In this document: positions 1-12,200 of the stretch, one piece after another
How positions within the stretch are numbered: position 1 is the stretch's first letter
Layout of the letters: each line of letters starts with the position of its first letter
From: Macrostomum hystrix
Lineage: Eukaryota > Platyhelminthes > Macrostomidae
Assembly: GCA_950097015.1 (NCBI GenBank)
Contig: CATNEN010000001.1
Span: forward strand, 10,387,001-10,451,000
Direction: 5' to 3'
DNA: 64,000 nt
Notes under the pieces: model-generated
Told to the model about the DNA's origin: nothing
Seen by the model: only the letters and a program-made list of their open reading frames with translations
The model's database searches: none
Program-made: the position numbers and the translations under genes

Positions 1-677
1 CCCTTCATCCTTCTGAGTCTAATCTCACCCTTCATCCTTCTGAGTCTAATCTAGCCTTCTTCATTATTCAGTCTAATCTCACCCTTCATCCTTCTCAGTC
101 TAATCTAGCCTTTTTCATCATTCAGTCTAATCTCACCCTTCATCCTTCTGAGTCTAATCTAGCCTTTTTCATCATTCAGTCTAATCTCACCCTTCATCCT
201 TCTGAGTCTAATCTAGCCTTCTTCATCATTCAGTCTAATCTCACCCTTCATCCTTCTGAGTCTAATCTAGCCTTCTTCATCATTCAGTCTAATCTCACCC
301 TTCATCCTTCTGAGTCTAATCTAGCCTTCTTCATCATTCAGTCTAATCTCACCCCTGCATCCTTCTGAGTCTAATCTCACCCCTGCATCCTTCTGAGTCT
401 AATCTCACCCATGCATCCTTCTGAGTCTAATCTCACCCTTCATCCTTCTGAGTCTAATCTAGCCTTCTTCATTATTCAGTCTAATCTCACCCTTCATCCT
501 TCTCAGTCTAATCTAGCCTTTTTCATCATTCAGTCTAATATCACCCTTCATCCTTCTGAGTCTAATCTAGCCTTCTTCATCATTCAGTCTAATCTCACCC
601 TTCATCCTTCTGAGTCTAATCTAGCCTTCTTCATCATTCAGTCTAATCTCACCCCTGCATCCTTCTGAGTCTAATCG
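1..677. repeat. Minisatellite with 54 bp dimeric unit
   Basis: A tandem array that starts before the window. Two related 27 bp subunits alternate. Both open with AGTCTAATCT; one continues CACCCTTCATCCTTCTG, the other AGCCTTCTTCATCATTC. This makes a 54 bp higher-order unit. Near 345-410 the alternation breaks and only the first subunit is repeated, with a CCCTGCAT variant. Confidence 0.95.
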
Positions 678-680
678 TAA

Positions 681-1206
681 TTTTTCTAACTAAAAGTGTA
701 CCTTTAACGTATTTCGAAGTTAGCTCATAAAACTTCGTAATTAGTAGTAATATGATACCAGGCTTAGTGAAGACTCCGCCCACCAACCTTATTTCCATTT
801 CGTGTTTGTGAGGGTACTAGACTATGTAGAATCCTATGGAAAATTTTATCAATACGTATTTATCTAGAAAACTAAATAGGCTAGACACGAATTTAACGAG
901 GCGAGTATTTTATGTCTAGACGAAGACCTATCGATCGTTCTTAGCTATAGCCATAGCTACAGTGATGCAATATATAACTATATATCTGGCTAGCCCAACT
1001 ATGCTGGTCTGCCTATTGAAGCATTGGATGGATTGTTACATCATAGAGTTTGCCCTGAGGCTATGGAAAATGACTATTTATTTAAAGGTCTTCCATTTTT
1101 GGGAAACTGATAAAGAGTTGGTTTCGATAAAATGTATCCCTTAATTCAGGGTTCAAAGGCTATTAATAATTCTAAGCTCTGGGATTATTTTACCTTATTT
1201 TTCTAA
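681..1206. other. Unique AT-rich spacer
   Basis: Non-repetitive sequence between two arrays. The longest open frame is about 60 codons, with no recognisable domain and no convincing splice signals. I see no gene. Confidence 0.6.
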
Positions 1207-1208
1207 AA

Positions 1209-4200
1209 CGTCAGGACTCTTAAACCTCAGCATTCTTAAACTTCAGGATTCTTAAACTTCAGGACTCTTAAACCTCAGCATTCTTAAACTTCAGGATTCT
1301 TAAACTTCAGGACTCTTAAACCTCAGCATTCTTAAACTTCAGGATTCTTAAACTTCAGGATTCTTAAACTTCAGGATTCTTAAACTTCAGGATTCTTAAA
1401 CTTCAGGATTCTTAAACTTCAGGATTCTTAAACTTCAGGATTCTTAAACTTCAGGATTCTTAAACTTCAGGATTCTTAAACTTCAGGACTCTTAAACCTC
1501 AGCATTCTTAAACTTCAGGATTCTTAAACTTCAGGACTCTTAAACTTCAGCATTCTTAAACTTCAGGATTCTTAAACTTCAGCATTCTTAAACTTCAGCA
1601 TTCTTAAACTTCAGCATTCTTAAACTTCAGGATTCTTAAACTTCAGGACTCTTAAACTTCAGCATTCTTAAACTTCAGGATTCTTAAACTTCAGCATTCT
1701 TAAACTTCAGGATTCTTAAACTTCAGGACTCTTAAACTTCTGCATTCTTAAACTTCAGGACTCTAAAACTTTAGCATTCTTAAACTTCAGGATTCTTAAA
1801 CTTCAGCATTCTTAAACTTCAGCATTCTTAAACTTCAGGATTCTTAAACTTCAGGACTCTTAAACTTCAGCATTCTTAAACTTCAGGACTCTAAAACTTT
1901 AGGACTCTTAAACTTCAGCATTCTTAAACTTCAGGATTCTTAAACTTCAGGACTCTAAAACTTTAGGACTCTTAAACTTCAGCATTCTTAAACTTCAGGA
2001 TTCTTAAACTTCAGGATTCTTAAACTTCAGGATTCTTAAACTTCAGGATTCTTAAACTTCAGCATTCTTCAACTTCAGGATTCTTAAACTTCAGGACTCT
2101 TAAACTTCTGCATTCTTAAACTTCAGCATTCTTAAACTTCAGGACTCTTCAACTTCAGGATTATTAAACTTCAGGACTCTTAAACTTCAGCATTCTTAAA
2201 CTTCAGGACTCTTCAACTTCAGGATTATTAAACTTCAGGACTCTTAAACTTCAGCATTCTTAAACTTCAGGATTCTTAAACTTCAGGACTCTTAAACTTC
2301 AGCATTCTTAAACTTCAGGACTCTAAAACTTCAGGACTCTTAAACTTCAGCATTCTTAAACTTCAGGATTCTTAAACTTCAGGATTCTTAAACTTCAGGA
2401 CTCTTAAACTTCTGCATTCTTAAACTTCAGGATTCTTAAACTTCAGGACTCTAAAACTTCAGCATTCTTAAACTTCAGGACTCTAAAACTTTAGGATTCT
2501 TAAACTTCAGGACTCTAAAACTTCAGCATTCTTAAACTTCAGGACTCTAAAACTTCAGGATTCTTAAACTTCAGGACTCTAAAACTTCAGGATTCTTAAA
2601 CTTCAGGACTCTAAAACTTCAGGATTCTTAAACTTCAGGACTCTAAAACTTCAGGATTCTTAAACTTCAGGACTCTAAAACTTCAGGATTCTTAAACTTC
2701 AGGACTCTAAAACTTCAGCATTCTTAAACTTCAGGACTCTAAAACTTCAGGATTCTTAAACTTCAGGACTCTAAAACTTCAGGATTCTTAAACTTCAGGA
2801 TTCTTAAACTTCAGGACTCTAAAACTTCAGGATTCTTAAACTTCAGGATTCTTAAACTTCAGGACTCTAAAACTTCAGGATTCTTAAACTTCAGGATTCT
2901 TAAACTTCAGCATTCTTAAACTTCAGGATTCTTAAACTTCAGGACTCTTCAACTTCAGCATTCTTAAACTTCAGGACTCTTAAACTTCAGCATTCTTAAA
3001 CTTCAGGATTCTTAAACTTCAGCATTCTTAAACTTCAGGATTCTTAAACTTCAGGACTCTTAAACTTCTGCATTCTTAAACTTCAGGATTCTTAAACTTC
3101 AGGACTCTAAAACTTCAGCATTCTTAAACTTCAGGATTCTTAAACTTCAGGACTCTTAAACTTCTGCATTCTTAAACTTCAGGATTCTTAAACTTCAGGA
3201 TTCTTAAACTTCAGGATTCTTAAACTTCAGGATTCTTAAACTTCAGGATTCTTAAACTTCAGCATTCTTAAACTTCAGGATTCTTAAACTTCAGGACTCT
3301 TAAACTTCTGCATTCTTAAACTTCAGGATTCTTAAACTTCAGGACTCTAAAACTTCAGCATTCTTAAACTTCAGGACTCTAAAACTTTAGGATTCTTAAA
3401 CTTCAGGACTCTAAAACTTCAGCATTCTTAAACTTCAGGACTCTAAAACTTCAGGATTCTTAAACTTCAGGATTCTTAAACTTCAGGACTCTAAAACTTC
3501 AGGATTATTAAACTTCAGGACTCTTAAACTTCAGCATTCTTAAACTTCAGGATTCTTAAACTTCAGGACTCTTAAACTTCAGGATTCTTAAACTTCAGGA
3601 CTCTAAAACTTTAGGACTCTTAAACTTCAGCATTCTTAAACTTCAGGATTCTTAAACTTCAGCATTCTTAAACTTCAGGATTCTTAAACTTCAGGACTCT
3701 TAAACTTCTGCATTCTTAAACTTCAGGATTCTTAAACTTCAGGACTCTAAAACTTCAGCATTCTTAAACTTCAGGACTCTAAAACTTTAGGATTCTTAAA
3801 CTTCAGGACTCTAAAACTTCAGCATTCTTAAACTTCAGGACTCTAAAACTTCAGGATTCTTAAACTTCAGGACTCTAAAACTTCAGGATTCTTAAACTTC
3901 AGGACTCTAAAACTTCAGGATTCTTAAACTTCAGGACTCTAAAACTTCAGGATTCTTAAACTTCAGGACTCTAAAACTTCAGGATTCTTAAACTTCAGGA
4001 CTCTAAAACTTCAGCATTCTTAAACTTCAGGACTCTAAAACTTCAGGATTCTTAAACTTCAGGACTCTAAAACTTCAGGATTCTTAAACTTCAGGATTCT
4101 TAAACTTCAGGACTCTAAAACTTCAGGATTCTTAAACTTCAGGATTCTTAAACTTCAGGACTCTAAAACTTCAGGATTCTTAAACTTCAGGATTCTTAAA

Positions 4201-5075
4201 CTTCAGGACTCTAAAACTTCAGCATTCTTAAACTTCAGGACTCTTAAACTTCAGGATTCTAAACCTTCAGGATTCTTAAACTTCAGGATTCTTAAACTTC
4301 AGGACTCTAAAACTTATGGATTCTTAAACTTCAGGACTCTTAAACTTCAGGATTCTAAACCTTCAGGATTCTTAAACTTCAGGATTCGAAAACTTCAGGA
4401 CTCTAAAACTTCAGGGTTCTTAAACTTCAGGTTTAATAAACTCCAGGACTCTAAAATTCCAGGATTCTAAACCTTCAGGATTCTTAAACTTCAGGATTCT
4501 TAAACTTCAGGATTCTTAAACTTCAGGATTCTTAAACTTCAGGATTCTTAAACTTCAGCATTCTTAAACTTCAGGATTCTTAAACTTCAGCATTCTTAAA
4601 CTTCAGGATTCTTAAACTTCAGGACTCTTAAACTTCAGCATTCTTAAACTTCAGGATTCTTAAACTTCAGGACTCTTAAACTTCAGCATTCTTAAACTTC
4701 AGGACTCTTAAACTTCAGGATTCTTAAACTTCAGGACTCTAAAACTTCAGGATTCTTAAACTTCAGGACTCTTAAACTTCAGGATTCTTAAACTTCAGGA
4801 CTCTAAAACTTCAGGATTCTAAAACTTCAGGATTCTTAAACTTCAGGATTCTTAAACTTCAGGACTCTTAAACTTCAGCATTCTTAAACTTCAGCATTCT
4901 TAAACTTCAGGACTCTTAAACTTCAGCATTCTTAAACTTCAGGATTCTTAAACTTCAGGACTCTAAAACTTCAGGATTCTTAAACTTCAGGATTCTGAAA
5001 CTACAGGATTCTAAACCTACAGGATTCTTAAACTTCAGGATTCTTAAACTTCAGGATTCTGAAACTACAGGATTT
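1209..5075. repeat. 3.9 kb minisatellite, 16 bp unit
   Basis: About 240 copies of AGGATTCTTAAACTTC. Variation is concentrated at a few positions (AGGATTC, AGCATTC, AGGACTC; CTTAAAC or CTAAAAC). The same variant combinations recur in blocks: GGACTC is often followed by TAAAAC, for example across 2440-2900 and 3760-4220. The last units near 4985-5075 are degenerate. This is the largest array in the window. Confidence 0.97.
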
Positions 5076-5589
5076 TTCAGTTTACAAACTTCCTACTTGT
5101 TATAAATGGTTATTCACCTGGGTCCTAGTAACTAATATTTTTGCTACAAATAGCTACCATAGAAGTAAAGATGCTTATCTGCCGAAAAGCTAGATTTAAA
5201 ATAGGATTGTATCTTTGAGTTGCTATGCCGCTAACTTCGATGATTTCCAGTTTTTTTCATATTATCTTTACTATTGTTATTGTTAAGTTGATAATGGGGG
5301 CTAGTTGAGCAGTGTGTCATCGACATCTCCCCATCTGCACAATCTTGTCCTATTATGATATTATATCAAGTATGCTACCATTACGATCGTATTTTATTGA
5401 ACCAAAGCTTTTTTAGACTAACGAGACACGTGTGCAGCTAATTACAGGGTCGAGCACAAGTGTGCTTCGAGCATACTTTTTTGACAGGTTATAATTAGCA
5501 CGTTTTTCATCACCCATTCATTCTCCATATTGTCAGATTGTTTTTAGAACAGTTTTTGTACCCTTTGTAGTTTTTTACTTTAATTTTTA
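5076..5589. other. Unique spacer, no gene seen
   Basis: Non-repetitive AT-rich sequence. It may be intron or upstream sequence of the coiled-coil gene whose first visible exon starts at 6269, but I could not identify an earlier exon here. Confidence 0.5.
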
Positions 5590-6225
5590 GGATCTGTCAT
5601 TGCTCTCTCTGTCACCAAGTTCTATGACCGGTCATTTCTCTTTATCTTCATGTAGCATGATCCGACATTACCCTCTATCCTCATGTAGTTTTACCCGTCA
5701 TTACTATCTATCATTATGTAGTATGATCAGTCATTACCCTCTATCATGAAGTATGACTGGTCACTGCTCTCTGTCATCATGTAGTATGACCGGTCATTAC
5801 CCTGTATCATTTAGTATGACCAGTCATTTACCTCCCTCTATCCTCATGTTGTATGACCGGTCATTCCCCTCTGTCCTCATGTTGTATGACCGGTCATTAC
5901 CCTCTGTCCTCATGTTATATGACCGGTCATTCCCCTCTATCCTCAAGTTATATGACCGGTCATTACACTCTGTCCTCATGTAGTATGACCAGTCCTTACC
6001 CTCTATCCTCAAGTTGTATGACCGGTCATTACCCTCTATCCTCGAGTTGTATGACCGGTCATTACCCTCTATCCTCGAGTTGTATGACCGGTCATTACCC
6101 TCTATCCTCGAGTTGTATGACCGGTAATTACCCTCTATCCTCGAGTTGTATGACCGGTCATTACCCTCTATCCTCGAGTTGTATGACCGGTCATTACCCT
6201 CTATCTTTATGTAGTATGAAGAGTA
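5590..6225. repeat. Minisatellite, 33 bp unit carrying a palindrome
   Basis: A 33 bp unit, degenerate at the left (about 5590-5800) and nearly identical at the right (6010-6200). Each good unit contains the 10 bp perfect palindrome TGACCGGTCA. Because 33 is a multiple of three, the array stays open as an 11-residue peptide repeat. I regard that as an artefact. The array ends about 45 bp before a coding exon. Confidence 0.93.
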
Positions 6226-6268
6226 ACCCTAGCCTATCTCTTCCTAATAATAATTAATCGCCCCACAG

Positions 6269-9200
6269 TCACTCTCTGGCGAGTTTCATCCCAAGGATCA
6301 CACTGCATCGGATCATTGTGGCAGCAGCGATTCATTGCCGCGCCAGCAGCAGCAGCATCAGCAACAGCAGCAGCAACCGCAGCAGCAACCGCATCAGAAC
6401 CCCGACGCTCAGCTGTGCTTTCCAACTCAATACCTGGTGGCTGTGGAAGAGGAGAGCAGCCCATCGGAGGTGAGTTAGAGAAAACTTTATTGGGATAATT
6501 TGTGATTTTAAGGATAGTTTTACAACTCAAGATTCTGATTTTTGTCAATGACGAAAAACCTTGTTGAGAAAGACCATTGTTTGTTGAGGTTGCGACGTGG
6601 AAGTAGAACTTTCACTTGGACTTGTTTAATCATCCTTTTTTATTCCTTACTTAATGACACAAAATTATTGTTTGTATTTGTTTTCTGAGTATTATTCCAA
6701 TTTTTGCTTTAGTTAAGCAAATTCGTGTTTAATGTCTTCTTTTAAAAATCATGTTTACATTGTTTCAAGTTTTTGTCACGATGCTTTTACGTCATACACT
6801 TCCCTCATTCATTGTCCACTTCCCACTTGACCTACTTTCCTCAGTCATGACCCACTTCTCTCAGCTATGACCTTTCTTCCCTCAGCTATGACCTACTTCC
6901 CTCAGCTATGACCTTTCTTCCCTCAGCTATGACCTACATCCCTCAGTCATGATCTACTTCCCTCAGCTATGACCTACATCCCTCAGTCATGATCTACTTC
7001 CCTCAGCTATGACCTACTTCCCTCCGCTATGACCTACTTCCCTCAGTCATGATCTACTTCCCTTAGCTATGACCTACATCCCTTAGTCATGATCTACTTC
7101 CCTCAGCTATGACCTACTTCCCTCCGCTATGACCTACTTCCCTCAGCTATGACCTACTTCCCTCAGCTATGACCTACTTCCCTCAGCTATGACCTACTTC
7201 CCTCAGCTATGACCTACTTCCCTCAGCTATGACCTACTTCCCTCAGTCATGACCCACTTCCCTCAGATATGACCTTTCTTCCCCCAGCTATGACCTTTCT
7301 TCCCTCAGCTATGACCTTTCTTCCCCCAGCTATGACCTACTTCCCTCAGTCATGACCCACTTCCCACTTCCCTTAAACACTAAAAACCAAATTCTTTAAT
7401 TCAATTGATATTTCGTAAAATCGCCATCCCACAGTATTTATTCCACACTAATCATTCAGACACGGAACCGCATGACCAGACACAATAGTCCCAAGAGATC
7501 GCAAAGTCTGATAGTCACATTCGTGAAAAAATTCGTGAAAATTCACTCTTCAGTTCGCGAAAAAATCTAGATTCATAAAATTAGCGTTTACAACTCAGTT
7601 GTCAAGCTAGGAAACTTTCCTAGGTTTAAAACAAATCTGGGTCTTTGTTCTACTGAAGGCTTCAAGTTCTTTTATTTTTTTACAGTGATTTTCCCACACT
7701 TCAAGTCCGGAATTCAACGACTTACTTTTGTGATCTTCACTCGCATTTCTTCTTTCTTCTTTGTTGAAGTGCTGCACTTTTAAATGCGCTTCGCACTGTA
7801 ACTAATATTCGCGTTTTTTAAGAACAAGAAAAAGAACATGAGTTTCGTTCGCAAACTCGGGTTGGATTGGCTGAGGGGAGATGAGACACGGGAGGGATGA
7901 GACACGGGAGAGATGAGACACGGCAGAGATGAGACACGGCAGAGATAAGACACGGCAGAGATGAGACACGGCAGAGATGAGACACGGCAGAGATGAGACA
8001 CGGGAGAGATGAGACACGGGAGAGAAGACAGGGCAGAGATGAGACACGGGAGAGATGAGACACGGGAGAGATGAGACACGGGAGAGATGAGACAGGGGAG
8101 AGATGAGACACGGGAGAAATAAGACACGGGAGAGATGAGACACGGGAGAGATGAGACAGGGGAGAGATGAGACAGGGGAGAGATGAGACAGGGGAGAGAT
8201 AAGACACGGGAGAGATGAGACAGGGGAGAGATAAGACACGGGAGAGATGAGACACGGGAGAGATGAGACACGGGAGAGATGAGACACGGGAGAGATGAGA
8301 CAGGGGAGAGATGAGACAGGGGAGAGATAAGACACGGGAGAGATGAGACAGGGGAGAGATAAGACACGGGAGAGATGAGACACGGCAGAGATGAGACACG
8401 GGAGGGATGAGACACGGGAGAGATGAGACACGGCAGAGATGAGACACGGCAGAGATAAGACACGGCAGAGATGAGACACGGCAGAGATGAGACACGGCAG
8501 AGATGAGACACGGGAGAGATGAGACACGGGAGAGAAGACAGGGCAGAGATGAGACACGGGAGAGATGAGACAGGGGAGAGATGAGACACGGGAGAGATGA
8601 GACAGGGGAGAGATGAGACACGGGAGAAATAAGACACGGGAGAGATGAGACACGGGAGAGATGAGACAGGGGAGAGATGAGACAGGGGAGAGATGAGACA
8701 GGGGAGAGATAAGACACGGGAGAGATGAGACAGGGGAGAGATAAGACACGGGAGAGATGAGACACGGGAGAGATGAGACACGGGAGAGATGAGACAGGGG
8801 AGAGATGAGACAGGGGAGAGATAAGACACGGGAGAGATGAGACAGGGGAGAGATAAGACACGGGAGAGATGAGACAGGGGAGAGATGAGACACGGGAGAA
8901 ATAAGACACGGGAGAGATGAGACACGGCAGAGATGAGACACGGCAGAGATGAGACACGGCAGAGATGAGACACGGGAGAGATGAGACACGGCAGAGATGA
9001 GACAGGGGAGAGATGAGACACGGGAGAGATAAGACACGGGAGAGATGAGACACGGCAGAGATGAGACGCGGGAGAGATGAGACACGCAGAGATGAGACAC
9101 GGGCGAGATGAGACACGGGAGAGATGAGACACGGCAGAGATGAGACAGGGGAGAGATGAGACACGAGAGAGAGATGAGACAGGGGAGAGATGAGACAGGG

Positions 9201-12200
9201 CAGAGATGAAACAGGGGAGAGATGAGACAGGGGAGAGATGAGACACGAGAGAGAGATGAGACACGGCAGAGATGAGACACGGCAGAGATGAGACACGGGA
9301 GAGAAGACAGGGCAGAGATGAGACACGGGAGAGATGAGACAGGGGAGAGATGAGACAGGGGAGAGATAAGACACGGGAGAGATGAGACACGGGAGAGATG
9401 AGACAGGGGAGAGATGAGACAGGGGAGAGATAAGACACGGGAGAGATGAGACAGGGGAGAGATGAGACACGGGAGAAATAAGACACGGGAGAGATGAGAC
9501 ACGGCAGAGATGAGACACGGCAGAGATGAGACACGGCAGAGATGAGACACGGGAGAGATGAGACACGGCAGAGATGAGACACGGGAGAGATAAGACACGG
9601 GAGAGATGAGACACGGCAGAGATGAGACGCGGGAGAGATGAGACACGCAGAGATGAGACACGGGCGAGATGAGACACGGGAGAGATGAGACACGGCAGAG
9701 ATGAGACAGGGGAGAGATGAGACAGGGGAGAGATGAGACAGGGCAGAGATGAAACAGGGGAGAGATGAGACAGGGGAGAGATGAGACACGAGAGAGAGAT
9801 GAGACACGGCAGAGATGAGACGCGGGAGAGATGAGACACGCAGAGATGAGACACGGGCGAGATGAGACACGGCAGAGATGAGACACGGCAGAGATGAGAC
9901 ACGGCAGAGATGAGACACGCAGAGATGAGACACGGGCGAGATGAGACACGGCAGAGATGAGACGCGGGAGAGATGAGACACGGGCGAGATGAGACACGGC
10001 AGAGATGAGACACGCAGAGATGAGACACGGGCGAGATGAGACACGGCAGAGATGAGACGCGGGAGAGATGAGACGCGGGAGAGACTGCATAAATAATTAC
10101 CTAGCCTAGATTTTCACTAACTTCAGGCATTTAGTTTCGATTCTTCTTGTCCAGATGTAAGCATTCAGAAGTGGCCCAATGCCCCTGCCAACTGTAAGTC
10201 TTTGTTCCATCGATAAAGAATCACTAGAGTACCTAAAAAGATCTTCAAATAGAGATAAAATTTTGTTTAAACATCTGAGATGCACTTTTAGTTAGGTTTC
10301 TTTATTCTCTTCTTTCACGTGGTGAGTGCGTGTTTTTTATCAGTTTTTTATCCCATTTTTTCCCTCATTTTTGTTGCGAGGTTACACTGTCTAGCATTGG
10401 CCACTATTAACTAGTCCACACACTCTTATCTCCCGCCTCGTGGCACCACCCAGTTTGACCATCTGTCAAAGTGTACAGAATTCCCAAACGGAAATTAATA
10501 TTAGCTAAATTATTCTCGCATAATCGATACTATAATACGAAAGTGCTAAACAGTAATAGAATAATGTGTGCGACCCTGGAGTTTAGATAGGTTTTATATA
10601 ATGACTTTACTAGTGATTATAAACCAGAAGTAATTCTGTAAAATATATCGGATTGTTACATATATTTTTTGTTAAGATCTATCCTATATTTCGAGGTTTT
10701 TCTACCCCTTTGGTCTTTTACAAACATTTACAAATATTATTCAGAGATGCTAATCTTCAACAAAGATCCCAAATCTGTACAACTACGAGTAGATCGTAGT
10801 TTTATCATTCTGCTGGCTGTTGTACAAAGTACAAATCTGTACTAAGATAAAAAATCTCAATCTTAGGCAAAAATCACATTTCCCAATCTTGTATAACGAT
10901 CGCAATCTAGTACAAAGTTCCTAATTCTTGTGAAAATATCCCAATCTTGTACAAAGTTACCAATCTTGTAAAAAGTTACCAATTATTGTACAAAGATCCC
11001 AATCTTGTACAAAAATACCAATCTTGTACAAAGATGCCATTCTTGTACAAAGATACCAATCTTGTACAAAGATGCCATTCTTGTACAAAGATACCAATCT
11101 TGTACAAAGATGCCATTCTTGTACAAAGATACCAATCTTGTAAAAAGTTACCAATTTTTGTACAAAGTTACCAATTTGTAAAAGGATCTCAATTTTGTAC
11201 AAAGATGCCCATCTTGTACAATGTTACCAATTCTTGTACAATGTTACCAATTCTTGTACAATGTTACCAATTCTTGTACAATGTTACCAATTCTTGTACA
11301 AATGATCCCTTTGTTGTACTTAGATCCCAATATTTACAAATATTGGCTAAATAAACCACATCCCTCACCCACCCAACCCAGCTGGTGCAGTTGCAAGAGG
11401 AGGCAGCGGTACAGCGGGCTCTGGTTGAAGCCAACGCCAGACTGCTGCGCGAATGTCAAACCGACCGCGCTGCTCGACAATTGAAACGAAAGCGAACTCA
11501 AGAATATCAGCGATCGCAGGAGAAGGTAAGGAAATGTGTGTTTTTGTAATAATTGCTTTGTTGTACTTACCGTGTAAATATTGATCATTTGTACAAGTGT
11601 ACAAATTCCCTAGCAATAGTTAATAATAATTGCAGGAGGGCTGCGGGCAAAGGCACATCATTTAGTGGCACTAGACCCGCAGCCAGTGAGGAGGCAATTC
11701 TGCTCATTCCGCTGACTCCTGAGCACACACGCACACAGATACTGTACGCAGGCACACACTCACACAGCTGTGTACATCTGCCCTGACTTTCTCATCGTCA
11801 GGCAGTGTACACTCTCACTGTGCCTTGGAGGTTGGCCCTCAATGGCGTAAATTGCACGACAAGCCACCAAGCCTTCTCACCGCGGCTGCGCCCCAAATGA
11901 ATGTGGCCTCGCCGCGGAATCGAGCTCAGGGACCTCGGTGCGAGAGGCAAACGCGTTAACCGCTCTGCCACCGACCCTCTAGATTCCTTAGTTGTGTACA
12001 AGGGTACAGGTCTTTAATAGTGTATGACACCCCGATTGGGCCAGATGTAGCTATCTGAAGGCTGCGTACAGCTGTTCAGTCCATGGACTGGGACGGACGC
12101 CTCACCCACCCTCAATTAACCCAGCCGATGCTGGCACCCATTTAACAGCTGGGTGAACTGAAGCAATGCAGAGTTAAGTGTCTTGCTAAAGGACAGCAAT

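Noticed and set aside
1-677. Possible CRISPR array
   Set aside because: Units are contiguous and all parts repeat; there are no unique spacers and no cas genes. The same applies to every array in the window.
6316-6498. Alanine-rich frame over the first visible exon of the coiled-coil gene
   Set aside because: It reads CAG/GCA repeats in the wrong phase; only the Gln frame joins in phase to the next exon.
7780-10090. Three minus-strand open frames of 736-762 codons (SHLSRVSSLPCLIS repeats)
   Set aside because: They exist in three overlapping frames because the 16 bp unit has no stops. No frame has coding character; the sequence is a minisatellite inside an intron.
10155-10193. Exon-like segment between tccag and gtaagt
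   Set aside because: The incoming phase is 0 and the segment then starts ATG TAA. It would break the protein.
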